From Lachnospiraceae bacterium (lineage in GTDB: Bacteria > Bacillota > Clostridia > Lachnospirales > Lachnospiraceae), in assembly GCA_017618195.1 (NCBI GenBank), contig JAFZUW010000035.1, forward strand, positions 1-38,567: a DNA stretch of 38,567 nucleotides, written 5' to 3'. The position numbers were made by a program, and so were the translations under genes. Below are positions 1 to 8,518 of this stretch, piece after piece (position 1 is the first letter of the stretch; each line of letters opens with the position of its first letter). The notes beneath the pieces are model-generated. The model saw only the letters and a list, made by a program, of their open reading frames with translations, was not told where the DNA came from and made no database searches.

Positions 1-1541
1 CAGTTTGCTGTTACTTCCGCACTCACGGTCTTTCTCTGTTTGCCGCCGTCCCAGATCAATTCTACTGTCACAGGACGGTCGGACGTTATGTGCACGACGG
101 GCTCGTCGTTTTCGCTTTCTCTTCGCTCGCAAATCAGTGAGAGCGTTGCGTCCTTGCCGAAGGGATAGCGCTCGACGCCGAAACGGTCGGTCAGGTCGAT
201 ATGCCAGCGAATGACGTTATGCTCAGCGTCGGGCTTCAGGCCGAAGACGAACTCGAACAGTACGCTGATCGGCGCAAGACCGGTCCAGCCGACGAAATCG
301 CTGCCTGCGGGGCTGCCGGGACGCGCTTTACCGGCTTCGTCGCGGCAGGGAGCGTAGTTTTCAAACAGGGTGCCGGTGTCGTTGAAAACGGAGACGACGT
401 AATCGAGATACTTCACGGCGATTTCATGTGAAAGGGAGTATCTGCCGTACTTATCGAGTCCGGAGAGCACCATATAATTCGTCGGAGCCCACACACCGCC
501 TTTCCAGTAACCGCCGGAGGCGGAGAAACCCGGATGGTCCGCCGAAAGCGCAGGAACGGGACAGTCGGCGGAAAATTCATCTTTGTTCATCAGATGGGCG
601 ATAAAGCGCTCTGCTTTATCTTCGGGTACAATCCCGGCAAGAAGCGCCCAGTAAGCGCCGATGTGCTTCACGTAATTCAGCCGTCCTCCGCGCCACAGGT
701 CGTAATAGAACGCGGAATCCTCGTCCCAGAGTGTTTCGTTGACGACCTTCAGCAGATGCTCGCGCTCTTCAATCAAAGGTGCGGCGTCTGCGTTTCTGCC
801 GAGGATTTTCGCCACATCTGTCAGTATCCCGCAGTTCATAAGTTCCTGCAGGCACGCGTCAATCCACACCATATGTCCGTGAGAGAAACACTCATGGTAT
901 TGCGGCTCAAGACGTGGGAGATTGTCCATTCCGCAGCCCCAGCCGCTCGACCAGTAGGTCCCGTCGCGCCACGTACGGTTTTCCTTCATCCACTCGTGAT
1001 AAGCCATCAGGCACGGAAACACCTTCGAGAGTCGCTCTCTGTCGCCGAAATTTTTGTAGTATTCCCACTCGCACCACGGCATTACGTCCGGGCCGGTTGA
1101 AGCGGGATCGAAGCGTGTGAAGTGATCTATGCCGGTCGCTTCCTCGATCTCGCGGCAGATATAGCCGTCGCCGTACTGGTGGGAATAGAAGTTGTTAAGC
1201 GTTCCCTGAAAATTAAAGCTTCGCGCGCCGTATTTTCCGAACATCAGAATGAAGGACGAATCCCACATGAAAATACAGCCGTTGAAGGCGGTATCTATAT
1301 AATTCGACACAAAGCCGGTGTCGGGAAGGGGCTTTCGGAGATTGCCGAAAGCGAGGCGCCACGCCTTGTCGTAACAGCGGATCGCGTCCTGACGGCCGTC
1401 CCAGACGGGGCGGGGCAGCCGGTCTTTTTCCTCTTCGTAGGTAGGCAGCGCCGCATCATCAGGCGTCATTCCGACGTAAATGTTTTCTTTGAAGAATCTG
1501 TTTTCCCGGATCGTAAGCTCGTTAAAACAACCGTTATTCAT
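1..1541 (-). CDS. GH63/MGH1-like glycoside hydrolase, 3' end cut by window edge
   Basis: The reverse strand is open from an ATG at 1541 to the left edge, giving about 513 codons with no stop, so the C-terminus lies outside the window. GAGGG lies about seven bases before the ATG, and the upstream acetyltransferase gene stops only ten bases away, so the two are probably co-transcribed. The protein resembles the (alpha/alpha)6-barrel hydrolases related to GH63 and trehalase. A WDSSF motif lies near residue 100, GWGCGMDN near 220 (the Asp is the likely general acid), YWKGGVWAPTNY near 370, and FENYAP followed by FVGWTGLAP near 420 (the Glu is a candidate base). The tail has the hydrophobic beta character usual after the barrel. 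There is no signal peptide, so it should act in the cytoplasm on an alpha-linked oligosaccharide. The substrate cannot be read from sequence. Confidence 0.8.
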   Translation of the reverse strand, partial: MNNGCFNELTIRENRFFKENIYVGMTPDDAALPTYEEEKDRLPRPVWDGRQDAIRCYDKAWRLAFGNLRKPLPDTGFVSNYIDTAFNGCIFMWDSSFILMFGKYGARSFNFQGTLNNFYSHQYGDGYICREIEEATGIDHFTRFDPASTGPDVMPWCEWEYYKNFGDRERLSKVFPCLMAYHEWMKENRTWRDGTYWSSGWGCGMDNLPRLEPQYHECFSHGHMVWIDACLQELMNCGILTDVAKILGRNADAAPLIEEREHLLKVVNETLWDEDSAFYYDLWRGGRLNYVKHIGAYWALLAGIVPEDKAERFIAHLMNKDEFSADCPVPALSADHPGFSASGGYWKGGVWAPTNYMVLSGLDKYGRYSLSHEIAVKYLDYVVSVFNDTGTLFENYAPCRDEAGKARPGSPAGSDFVGWTGLAPISVLFEFVFGLKPDAEHNVIRWHIDLTDRFGVERYPFGKDATLSLICERRESENDEPVVHITSDRPVTVELIWDGGKQRKTVSAEVTAN

Positions 1542-1550
1542 AGTGACCCT

Positions 1551-2162
1551 CTATAACTCTTCTCTGTTTATGCGTAAATCCTTGAAATAATACTCCTCGT
1601 CGTGTTTGCCGATGGGGCGCATGACGCGGCAGGGAACTCCGATGGCGACGACGTTTGCGGGGATATTCTTCGTTACAACGCTGCCCGCGCCGATGACCGA
1701 GTTGTCTCCGATCGCTACGCCGGGTAGGATGATCGCTCCGGCTCCGATCCAACAGCCGCTTCCGATATGAATCGGAGCGTTATACTGATACTGCTTTTCG
1801 CGCAGCTCGGGGAGGATAGGGTGAGCCGCGGTGCAAACCGTAACGTTCGGGCCGAATTTAGTATTGTCACCCACATATATATAGGTATCGTCAACAAGCG
1901 TCAGATTGAAATTAGCGTATATATTGCTGCCGAAATGGACGTGCTTTCCGCCGAAATTAGCGTGAAACGGCGGCTCGATGTAGCAGTTTTCGCCGATCTC
2001 GGCGAACATTTCTTTGAGCAGTTCGCTGCGCTTATCGAGCTCAGTCGGGCGCGTTGCGTTAAAGTCGTAAAGCTTATCAAGGCAGGCGATCTGCTCTTTG
2101 AAAAGCGACTCCTCCATTGGATAATACAGCTTTTGCGAGTGCATTTTTCCCTTGATATCCAT
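1551..2162 (-). CDS. Maltose/galactoside O-acetyltransferase family (hexapeptide repeat)
   Basis: A 203-residue protein of the LacA/Maa family, which transfers acetyl from acetyl-CoA to a sugar hydroxyl. An N-terminal helical cap (residues 1-55, with the usual LYDFNATRP-like stretch) precedes a left-handed beta-helix of hexapeptide repeats (about 56-190). The expected catalytic His is present as His114 in CTAAHP, and the acetyl-CoA-binding turns GAGAIILPGVAIG and GAGSVVTKNIPA follow. The length is normal for the family. The gene lies between ispE (10-base gap) and the GH63-like glycosidase (10-base gap) on the same strand. Pairing with the glycosidase suggests sugar modification or detoxification of non-metabolised sugars, but the acceptor is unknown. 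Confidence 0.9.
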   Translation of the reverse strand: MDIKGKMHSQKLYYPMEESLFKEQIACLDKLYDFNATRPTELDKRSELLKEMFAEIGENCYIEPPFHANFGGKHVHFGSNIYANFNLTLVDDTYIYVGDNTKFGPNVTVCTAAHPILPELREKQYQYNAPIHIGSGCWIGAGAIILPGVAIGDNSVIGAGSVVTKNIPANVVAIGVPCRVMRPIGKHDEEYYFKDLRINREEL

Positions 2163-2172
2163 AGCGTTTCCT

Positions 2173-3039
2173 TTACAGTATCGTTACGCCGACCTTTGAC
2201 GGCGTGGTTATGTAAGACAAAACGGGGCGGTGAAGGCGCTTCCTGCATTTTTCGGCGATGATACGTGAGTCGAATATACCGAAGACCGCGGTGCCGCTTC
2301 CTGTCATCGAGGCGGCTTTCGCGCCGTTTTCTATGAACTTCGAGGCGAGGTATTCGACGGTGCCGACGCATTCCTCGGTTACGGGCTGCAATTTGTTCTT
2401 CATGTGGAGGCAGAGCGTGTCAAGGTCTCCTTCTTTCAAAGCGTTTATCGCGGCGGCGTTGTTTATCTCGGGCAGCGCGCCTTCGTATTCGTCGTACATC
2501 GCGAAAGCTTTCGGAGTCGACATTCCCCGAAGCGGCTTTGCTATAAGGATGTAGCAATCCGGCATATCCGGCAGCTTCGTGATTATCTCGCCGACGCCTT
2601 CACAGAGCGCTGTCCCGCCGGTAAGGCAGAACGGAACGTCGGCGCCGAGTTCGAGCCCTATCGTTTTCAGTTCGTCGAGCGAAAGCCCGCAGCCGAAATG
2701 CTGATTCAGACCGACGAGCACCGCGGCGGCGTCGGCGCTTCCTCCGGCGAGCCCTGCGGAAACGGGTATCTTCTTTTTCAAATCAATGTGGATATTGTGC
2801 GGAAGCGACATTTTATCAAGAAACAACCTCGCTGTTTTGAAGACGAGGTTGTTTTCGTTGACGGGTATGCGGGTGCTTCCGGAGGAGAAGAGAATACCCT
2901 CGGAAATGCTTTCGATGGTAATCGTGTCCGCGAGCGCGACCGATTGCATTATCATTGAAAGCGAATGATAGCCGTTATCGGTGAAACCGGTAACGTCGAG
3001 GGTGAGATTTATCTTTGCGTGCGCCTTGAGAGTTATCAT
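2173..3039 (-). CDS. ispE: 4-diphosphocytidyl-2-C-methyl-D-erythritol kinase
   Basis: The 288-residue GHMP kinase of the MEP isoprenoid pathway, which phosphorylates CDP-methylerythritol with ATP. The N-terminal AKINLTLDV motif (Lys9, Asn11), the GHMP ATP-binding loop PVSAGLAGGSADAAA (about 92-106) and the GADVPF motif carrying the catalytic Asp are all present. A C-terminal SMTGSGTAVFG glycine-rich motif completes the fold. The length is typical. The start overlaps the stop of the aminotransferase gene by four bases (ATGA), so translation is coupled. The preceding and following pathway steps, IspD and IspF, are encoded as one fused gene about 10 kb away in the same window. Confidence 0.97.
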   Translation of the reverse strand: MITLKAHAKINLTLDVTGFTDNGYHSLSMIMQSVALADTITIESISEGILFSSGSTRIPVNENNLVFKTARLFLDKMSLPHNIHIDLKKKIPVSAGLAGGSADAAAVLVGLNQHFGCGLSLDELKTIGLELGADVPFCLTGGTALCEGVGEIITKLPDMPDCYILIAKPLRGMSTPKAFAMYDEYEGALPEINNAAAINALKEGDLDTLCLHMKNKLQPVTEECVGTVEYLASKFIENGAKAASMTGSGTAVFGIFDSRIIAEKCRKRLHRPVLSYITTPSKVGVTIL

Positions 3040-4208
3040 TTTCCGAATTCGGCGATAAAAGCGCCTATCCTTTCAAGTGCTTCAACAAGATGGTCTACAG
3101 AGTAGGAATAAGAAATACGGACAAAGCCCTCGCCGGATTCGCCGAATGCGTTTCCGGGAACGACGGCGACCTTCTTTGAATGGAGCAGCTGCGTGCAGAA
3201 CTCCTCGCTCGTCAGTCCGAGCTTCGAGATATTCGGGAAGACGTAGAACGCGCCGAGCGGCTCGAAACAGGGGAGGCCGAGCTTGCGGAGCCCGTCGACT
3301 ACGAGACGGCGGCGCATATCGTAGCTTTCGCGCATCATTGCGATATCCTCGTCTCCGTCACGCAGCGCTTCGATCGCCGCGTACTGCGCAGACGTCGGGG
3401 CGCACATGATGCAGAACTGGTGGATCTTCAGCATCTGCTTGAGTATCGGGGCGGGAGCGCAGGCGTAGCCGAGGCGCCAGCCGGTCATGGCGTACGCCTT
3501 TGAAAAGCCGCTGACGAGTACGGTGCGCTCGCGCATGCCGTCGATGGAGGCGATGGAAACGTGACCTTCCTCGGTGTAAGTCAATTCGCCGTAGATCTCG
3601 TCGGAAAGGATCATGATATCCGTTCCGCGAAGGAAATCCGCGAGCGCTTCAAGGTCGCTTCTGCGCATGACCGCGCCGGTCGGATTGTTCGGGAAGGGGA
3701 GCACGAGCAGCTTTGTTTTCGGAGTTATAAGCGGTTTTATATCATCTACAGTGAGACGGAAATCGTTCTTTTCGAGCGTCGGGACCGGAACGGAAATGCC
3801 GCCCGCGAGTTTCGTTATAGGGGAATAGCAGACGAATGACGGTTCCGGTATCAGCACCTCGTCGCCGGGTGAGACGAGCGCGCGCACGGCTATGTCTATC
3901 GCCTCGCTGCCGCCTACGGTAACGACGACTTCGGATTTGGGATCGTACTTCAGTCCGAAACGTCGCGACAGATAACTGCTGATTTCATCGCAAAGCGCGG
4001 CAAGGCCGCGGTTCGCTGTGTAAAACGTCTTGCCGGTTTCAAGCGAATATATGCCCGCTTCGCGAATGTGCCAGGGCGTCATAAAGTCGGGCTCTCCGAC
4101 GCCGAGGGTGATAACGTCATCCATTTCGGCGGCTATGTCGAAGAACCTTCTTATGCCTGATGGCTTGATTTCGCAAACGGAGGGATTCAGAATCTTGTCG
4201 TAATCCAT
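3036..4208 (-). CDS. Class I/II PLP aminotransferase (AlaT/AspC-like)
   Basis: A 390-residue fold-type I aminotransferase. Recognisable landmarks are GVGEPDF near 37, the cofactor-binding VGGSEAID near 98, NNPTG at 174-178, SDEIYGELTY at 202-211, and the Schiff-base Lys237 in SGFSKAYAMTGWRLGY. The C-terminal Arg that binds the substrate carboxylate is in the FVRISYS segment. The family moves amino groups between amino acids and 2-oxoacids. The gene starts at the last base of the stop codon of an Lrp/AsnC regulator, an arrangement like the alaR-alaT (yugG-yugH) pair of Bacillus subtilis. An alanine- or aspartate-type transaminase under feedback control is therefore a reasonable inference, but the substrate is not proven. 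Confidence 0.92.
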   Translation of the reverse strand: MDYDKILNPSVCEIKPSGIRRFFDIAAEMDDVITLGVGEPDFMTPWHIREAGIYSLETGKTFYTANRGLAALCDEISSYLSRRFGLKYDPKSEVVVTVGGSEAIDIAVRALVSPGDEVLIPEPSFVCYSPITKLAGGISVPVPTLEKNDFRLTVDDIKPLITPKTKLLVLPFPNNPTGAVMRRSDLEALADFLRGTDIMILSDEIYGELTYTEEGHVSIASIDGMRERTVLVSGFSKAYAMTGWRLGYACAPAPILKQMLKIHQFCIMCAPTSAQYAAIEALRDGDEDIAMMRESYDMRRRLVVDGLRKLGLPCFEPLGAFYVFPNISKLGLTSEEFCTQLLHSKKVAVVPGNAFGESGEGFVRISYSYSVDHLVEALERIGAFIAEFGK

Positions 4209-4687
4209 CAGAACAGGCCTTCCTCACGGACGGGGGGCTCGTTTTCAACGAAGACGACGCCGTCGTCCTTGTACTTTTTGAGTAAGAAGTGCGTTGAGCA
4301 GGAGAGTATCTGGTCGAGCGGGGCGAGGCGCGAGGAAACGAAGGTGGCGACGTCCTTCAGCGTCTTGCCTTCGACGACTGCGAGGAAATCGAACGCGCCG
4401 GAAACGAGGTACAAGCTCTTGACCTCGGGGAACTGGTAAATGCGCTCCGCGACGGCTTCGAAGCCGTGTCCGCGCTGCGGCGAGACTTTAATCTCGATAA
4501 GCGCGGTGGTGCTGTCTTTTTCGGTTTTATCCCAGTTTATGACTGCGGAATAGCAAACGATAGTCTTGTTCTTTTCGAGCTTTGCGATGGTCTTTTCGAC
4601 CTCTTCAACGCTCATTCCCAGCATGCTCGCGAGCTGTTCGTTGGTGAGTTTTGCGTTACTTTTGAGAAGTTCAAGCAGCTTTAACAT
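4208..4687 (-). CDS. Lrp/AsnC family transcriptional regulator
   Basis: A 159-residue regulator. The N-terminal winged helix-turn-helix (about 1-50) includes LLKSNAKLTNEQLASMLGMSVEEV, and an AsnC/RAM ligand-binding beta-alpha-beta domain follows (about 65-140, with VSPQRGHGFEAVAERI and SGAFDFLAVVEG). These proteins form octamers or dimers that sense amino acids. A short charged tail extends past the usual domain end. The gene sits directly upstream of, and one base overlapping, the aminotransferase, so it most likely controls that gene or the whole unit in response to an amino acid. Confidence 0.93.
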   Translation of the reverse strand: MLKLLELLKSNAKLTNEQLASMLGMSVEEVEKTIAKLEKNKTIVCYSAVINWDKTEKDSTTALIEIKVSPQRGHGFEAVAERIYQFPEVKSLYLVSGAFDFLAVVEGKTLKDVATFVSSRLAPLDQILSCSTHFLLKKYKDDGVVFVENEPPVREEGLF

Positions 4688-4709
4688 TTCTTTTTCCTCC
4701 CGTGTTTGA

Positions 4710-5567
4710 TTATAGTTCGACGAGTGCGGGCACTCTGTCGGTGTAAACAGCGTAATGCTTGAAGCCGGCGGCCTTTGCCGCTGCGACGGCCCGGTCGAAT
4801 CCGTACGCGACGGAAGCGGCTTCGTGCGCGTCCGAGCCGAAGGTGATTATCTCTCCGCCGAGAGATTTGTAGTATTTCAAGAGTTCCTCGGTCGGCAGCA
4901 GCAGGTTGTATTCACGGATGCGGAGCCCTCCGGTATTGATTTCGAGCCCTCTGCCCGCATCGATAAGCAGGCGGAAGATGCGAGTGATTTCTTTGTCGTA
5001 GATTGAGAGGTCTTTGATTCCGTAGAACGCTTTGTATCTCAGCGGATAAGTCAGATGAGCGAGCACGTCGAAGTCGCATGTCTCGCACATTTCGATAAGC
5101 TCCTCGAAATACTTTCTGATCATGCCTTCCGGATCCTTCAGCACGTCCATGAAATAGAAGTCGCCGTTTCCGCGGATGTTGTGCAGGGACGCGAGAAGGC
5201 AGTCGAACTTGTAGTTTTCGAGCATATAGCGCTCGTCCTCGCGGCATTGCGTCGCTTCGCCGACCTCGAGACCTCGCTTGACAGTCAGTTCCGGTCCGAA
5301 CTCCATGGCTGCGCGCTCGATTGAAGGGTAGGACGCCTCGAGCGTGCTGCGGCAGACGTCGTATCCGCAGTCGTAGTGGTCAGTGATGCAGATTTCGCGG
5401 AGACCGGCTTTGATTGCGGCGGCGCAGACATTGTATATGCTTTCTTTGCAGTCAAACGACGCTTCCGTGTGGAGATGGTAATCGGAAAGGCGGTTGGTCT
5501 TTTCCGTCGCGAAGGGCGAGGGGAGAGGCGTGGTTTTCGGCGTTTCGACGGTCGTTATAGTTGCCAT
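4710..5567 (-). CDS. PHP-domain histidinol-phosphatase family protein
   Basis: A 285-residue member of the HisK/HisJ branch of PHP phosphoesterases, which in histidine synthesis dephosphorylate histidinol phosphate with a trinuclear metal site. All metal ligands of the fold can be picked out: HLH (30-32) in DYHLHTEAS, ITDHYD, GLEVGE, ASLHN, LAHLTYP and the final GSDAH. An approximately 28-residue Pro/Thr-rich N-terminus precedes the first metal motif, with no internal Met that could replace it. The ATG at 5567 has a good GGAGG site seven bases upstream. It is the first gene of the leftward unit. No other his gene is nearby, so the true substrate could be a different phosphoester. Confidence 0.88.
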   Translation of the reverse strand: MATITTVETPKTTPLPSPFATEKTNRLSDYHLHTEASFDCKESIYNVCAAAIKAGLREICITDHYDCGYDVCRSTLEASYPSIERAAMEFGPELTVKRGLEVGEATQCREDERYMLENYKFDCLLASLHNIRGNGDFYFMDVLKDPEGMIRKYFEELIEMCETCDFDVLAHLTYPLRYKAFYGIKDLSIYDKEITRIFRLLIDAGRGLEINTGGLRIREYNLLLPTEELLKYYKSLGGEIITFGSDAHEAASVAYGFDRAVAAAKAAGFKHYAVYTDRVPALVEL

Positions 5568-5596
5568 AAAATCCTCCGAAATCTTGTTAAATGATA

Positions 5597-5625
5597 TTGA
5601 AATATGGTTTCCCGTGTGTTATAAT
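5597..5625 (+). promoter_or_regulatory. Sigma-A-type promoter for the SGNH esterase cluster
   Basis: TTGAAA (5597-5602), exactly 17 bases, then a perfect TATAAT (5620-5625). It lies about 100 bases before the first esterase gene, whose start has an AAAAGGAGAA ribosome-binding site. No comparable promoter is visible in the short gaps between the three esterase genes, so this one may drive all three. Confidence 0.65.
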
Positions 5626-5679
5626 AATATTATCAGTGGGAGTAGTGCTTTGCAGCGGTATTTCTGTAAAGATATGTAT

Positions 5680-5708
5680 ATTATAAGCGCTGAAACGCTA
5701 TTTTGCAA
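5680..5708 (-). promoter_or_regulatory. Sigma-A-type promoter for the leftward operon
   Basis: Read on the minus strand, TTGCAA (5703-5708), a 17-base spacer and TATAAT (5680-5685) form a near-consensus promoter. It points at the PHP phosphatase gene, leaving a leader of roughly 105 bases. It is divergent from, and about 80 bases apart from, the esterase promoter. Confidence 0.6.
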
Positions 5709-5728
5709 TAGTAAAAGGAGAAAATGAT

Positions 5729-7120
5729 ATGAAAAGATATCTTTGTATATTTATTATTGCTTCATTCCTTGTTTCGCTGTTTGTGATAACTCCGTTTACC
5801 GCTACGGCGCTGTTTAAGGTGAAGATTGCCTGCGTCGGAGACAGTATCACCGACGGCGGTTTTATCCCGGGATACGGTTACCCGGACGGGCAGGGGCTTG
5901 ACGACCCGCGTTGCTATCCGAAGCAGCTTGAAGCGCTTCTCGGTGAAAACTACGAGGTCAAGAACTTCGGCGACAGCGGCAGAACGCTGATGAGCACGGC
6001 GGACTATCCTTACATATCCGCGCCCGGCGAATTATATCGCGAAAGTCTCGAATACGACGCCGATATAGTTTTGATAATGCTCGGAACCAACGACGCAAAG
6101 GTTACGAATGACCCGAGTACTACCAACTGGAAAGACGGCTCGCCCGAACAGTTCAAAACGGATCTTAAGGCGTTAATCGAGGTTTACAGAAACCTTCCGA
6201 ATCATCCGACCGTTTACGTGTTGACTTCGCCGGTGGCTTTTAATAACGGCAATTACAATATTGTTCCCGCAAACGTCGATGCGATTGCCGAATTGCAGCG
6301 CGAAGTTGCCGCGGAACTAAACGCTCCGCTGATTGACATGCACACGCTTACTGCGAATATGGGCGCGTATTTTACGGATAATATTCATCCGAACCAGGCG
6401 GGCTATGCGCGCTTGGCAGAGCTTGTGTATAACGAACTTATTAACGACTTCACCGTGCCTTCCGCGCCGGTGAACGTTAAGGTCGCGAGTAACGGCAGCG
6501 GCAGAGCGATTGTTTCATGGAACACCGGAAACAAGGGCGGCCTGCCTACGCTTTCTTTCAACGTATATATTGACGGAGAATTGGTTTCCGGCTTTGACCG
6601 CACGACCTATACCGCCAAGAATCTTACTAACGGCAGTGTTTATGAGTTTACCGTTACTGCCGTAAACGCGCTCGGCGAATCTGAGCATTCGGAAGTCGTG
6701 TTGCTCGAACCGACAGCTGCCGATCCGAAGGTTACCGGAGTAACTGACGGCGCAACATATGACCTCGCGGACGGAGCGCCCAAAGCGAGCTGGAAAACCG
6801 CGACTTCTGCGGAGCTTGACGGCGAGCCCTATGAAAAGGGAACTGAGATAACGGCGGTCGGCAATCACACTCTTGTTGTGACGAATGATAACGTCGTAGT
6901 ATCCATTAGTTTTACCGTTATAAACTCAAATGAAAAACCCGGTGACATGGACGGCGACGGGGAAATAACCGTTGCAGACGCACTTGCCGTTCTGCGTATC
7001 GCCGCGAAACTTGTTCCGGAGACTCCGGATTCGTTGCGGATTGCCGATATGGACGGCGACGGCGAGATTACCGTTTCGGACGCGCTGCGCGTGCTTCGTA
7101 TCGCTGCCAAGCTCGCGTAA
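5729..7120 (+). CDS. Secreted SGNH/GDSL esterase with Fn3, Ig-like and dockerin domains (copy 1)
   Basis: A 463-residue secreted enzyme. A signal peptide covers about residues 1-28 (hydrophobic core IFIIASFLVSLFVI). The SGNH hydrolase domain (32-240) has block I VGDSIT with nucleophile Ser39, block II FGDSG (about 80-84), block III GTND (Asn121) and block V DNIHP (Asp217, His220). A fibronectin type III domain (about 244-328) follows, then an Ig-like beta domain (about 329-400) and a type I dockerin of two 24-residue calcium-binding repeats (about 403-463), each DMDGDGEITV followed by DAL. SGNH enzymes of this kind deacylate polysaccharides, so a carbohydrate acetylesterase is the likeliest role. 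The dockerin implies attachment to a cohesin-bearing scaffold. It is the first of three tandem paralogues. Confidence 0.9.
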   Translation: MKRYLCIFIIASFLVSLFVITPFTATALFKVKIACVGDSITDGGFIPGYGYPDGQGLDDPRCYPKQLEALLGENYEVKNFGDSGRTLMSTADYPYISAPGELYRESLEYDADIVLIMLGTNDAKVTNDPSTTNWKDGSPEQFKTDLKALIEVYRNLPNHPTVYVLTSPVAFNNGNYNIVPANVDAIAELQREVAAELNAPLIDMHTLTANMGAYFTDNIHPNQAGYARLAELVYNELINDFTVPSAPVNVKVASNGSGRAIVSWNTGNKGGLPTLSFNVYIDGELVSGFDRTTYTAKNLTNGSVYEFTVTAVNALGESEHSEVVLLEPTAADPKVTGVTDGATYDLADGAPKASWKTATSAELDGEPYEKGTEITAVGNHTLVVTNDNVVVSISFTVINSNEKPGDMDGDGEITVADALAVLRIAAKLVPETPDSLRIADMDGDGEITVSDALRVLRIAAKLA

Positions 7121-7165
7121 TCGTATCTGATAAAGCAATTCGCTGATTAAGGAGGGGTATGAGTA

Positions 7166-8503
7166 ATGAAAAGGGTATTATCTCTTATAATCGCTACATC
7201 GCTGATTTTATCGCTGTTTATTGCATTTCCAGTCAGCACAAAGGCGGTTTATAAAGCGAATATTGCCTGCGTCGGCGACAGCATTACATACGGATACGGC
7301 CGCGAAGATACGAGGAGCTTTCCTTACAAACTCGGCGTTTTGCTCAACGATACCTATAACGTGAAAAGCTTCGGTGAAGGCGGTAAAACGCTTATGAGCA
7401 CCGGAGATACGCCTTATATATACTGCTCGCAGTATCAGCCGAGCATTGAGTATGAATCGGACGTTGTGCTTATAATGCTCGGAACAAACGACGGTAAGTA
7501 TTTCAACTGGAACTCGAATACTTCGCCGGCTATTTTGAAGCGCGACCTTAAAGCGCTTGTTCAGGTTTATCGTAATCTTCCGAACAAGCCGTCGGTTTTT
7601 ATAATGACATCGCCTACTGCTTTTAATAACGGCGGCGCGAGCATCGTGCCGGAAAACGTAGAGGTTATTGCGCAGCTCCAACGCGAAGTCGCTGAAGAGA
7701 TTAACGCTCCGCTAATAGATATGCATGCTTTTACTGCCGATATGGGCGTGTATTTTGAAGATAATATCCACCCGAATGAAGAGGGATACGCGCTTATGGC
7801 GCAATTCATTGCCGACGCGATAAGGGAATACGTCGGAGAGCTTCCGGGCCCACCGAAGAACTTCAGCGTCAGAAACAATTCCGGCAGGTGCATCGTGACG
7901 TGGGAACCCGGCCGCACGGGCGGAGTGCCAATTCTTTCTTTCAACGTTTACGTTAACGGCGAGTTCCGCGGAAACACACAGAACGCTATGTTTAACGTGA
8001 AAGATCTTACAAACGGTGAAACGTATGAATTGAAGATTACGTCTGTCAATAAAGCCGGCGAGTCTGAAATGTCTGAAGCCGTACTCCTTCAACCGACGGC
8101 TTCTGATCCGAAAGTTACCGGCATTACCGACGGCGCGGAATACGACCTTGCCGACGGAGCTCCGAAAGCGAGCTGGAAAACGGCGACAAACGTTACGCTC
8201 GACGGTGAGCCGTACGAAAAGGATGCCCCGATAACCGCCGTGGGAGCCCATACGCTTGTCGTTACAAACGACAACGTCGTTGTAACCATTAGTTTTACGG
8301 TTGTGGATACACGCTCTCCTTCGGGCGACATGGACGGAGACGGTGAAATAACGGTCGCTGACGCGCTTGCCGTGCTGCGCATCGCTGCGAAGCTGGTTGC
8401 GGAGACTCCCGCAGCGCTTTCAACGGGCGATATGGACGGCGACGGTGAGATTACCGTTTCGGACGCTTTGCGTGTGCTCCGTATAGCGGCCAAACTTGTT
8501 TGA
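7166..8503 (+). CDS. Secreted SGNH/GDSL esterase with Fn3, Ig-like and dockerin domains (copy 2)
   Basis: A 445-residue paralogue with the same order of parts: signal peptide (about 1-27), SGNH domain with VGDSITYGYG (Ser39), FGEGG, GTND and DNIHP, then Fn3, the Ig-like domain and a two-repeat dockerin. The N-terminal loop after the nucleophile is shorter than in copy 1, which carries an insertion rich in Gly, Pro and Asp there. A strong AAGGAGGGG lies nine bases before the ATG, in a 45-base gap after copy 1. Both dockerin repeats keep the full DMDGDGEITV calcium loop. Protein similarity between copies is high over the Ig-like and dockerin regions and lower in the catalytic domain, consistent with divergent substrate preference. 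Confidence 0.9.
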   Translation: MKRVLSLIIATSLILSLFIAFPVSTKAVYKANIACVGDSITYGYGREDTRSFPYKLGVLLNDTYNVKSFGEGGKTLMSTGDTPYIYCSQYQPSIEYESDVVLIMLGTNDGKYFNWNSNTSPAILKRDLKALVQVYRNLPNKPSVFIMTSPTAFNNGGASIVPENVEVIAQLQREVAEEINAPLIDMHAFTADMGVYFEDNIHPNEEGYALMAQFIADAIREYVGELPGPPKNFSVRNNSGRCIVTWEPGRTGGVPILSFNVYVNGEFRGNTQNAMFNVKDLTNGETYELKITSVNKAGESEMSEAVLLQPTASDPKVTGITDGAEYDLADGAPKASWKTATNVTLDGEPYEKDAPITAVGAHTLVVTNDNVVVTISFTVVDTRSPSGDMDGDGEITVADALAVLRIAAKLVAETPAALSTGDMDGDGEITVSDALRVLRIAAKLV

Positions 8504-8518
8504 TGAATCGGTGATAAT

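Noticed and set aside
1122-2261. Plus-strand open frames over the glycosidase and acetyltransferase genes
   Set aside because: The minus strand shows family motifs throughout. The plus-strand frames are compositionally odd and lack initiation signals.
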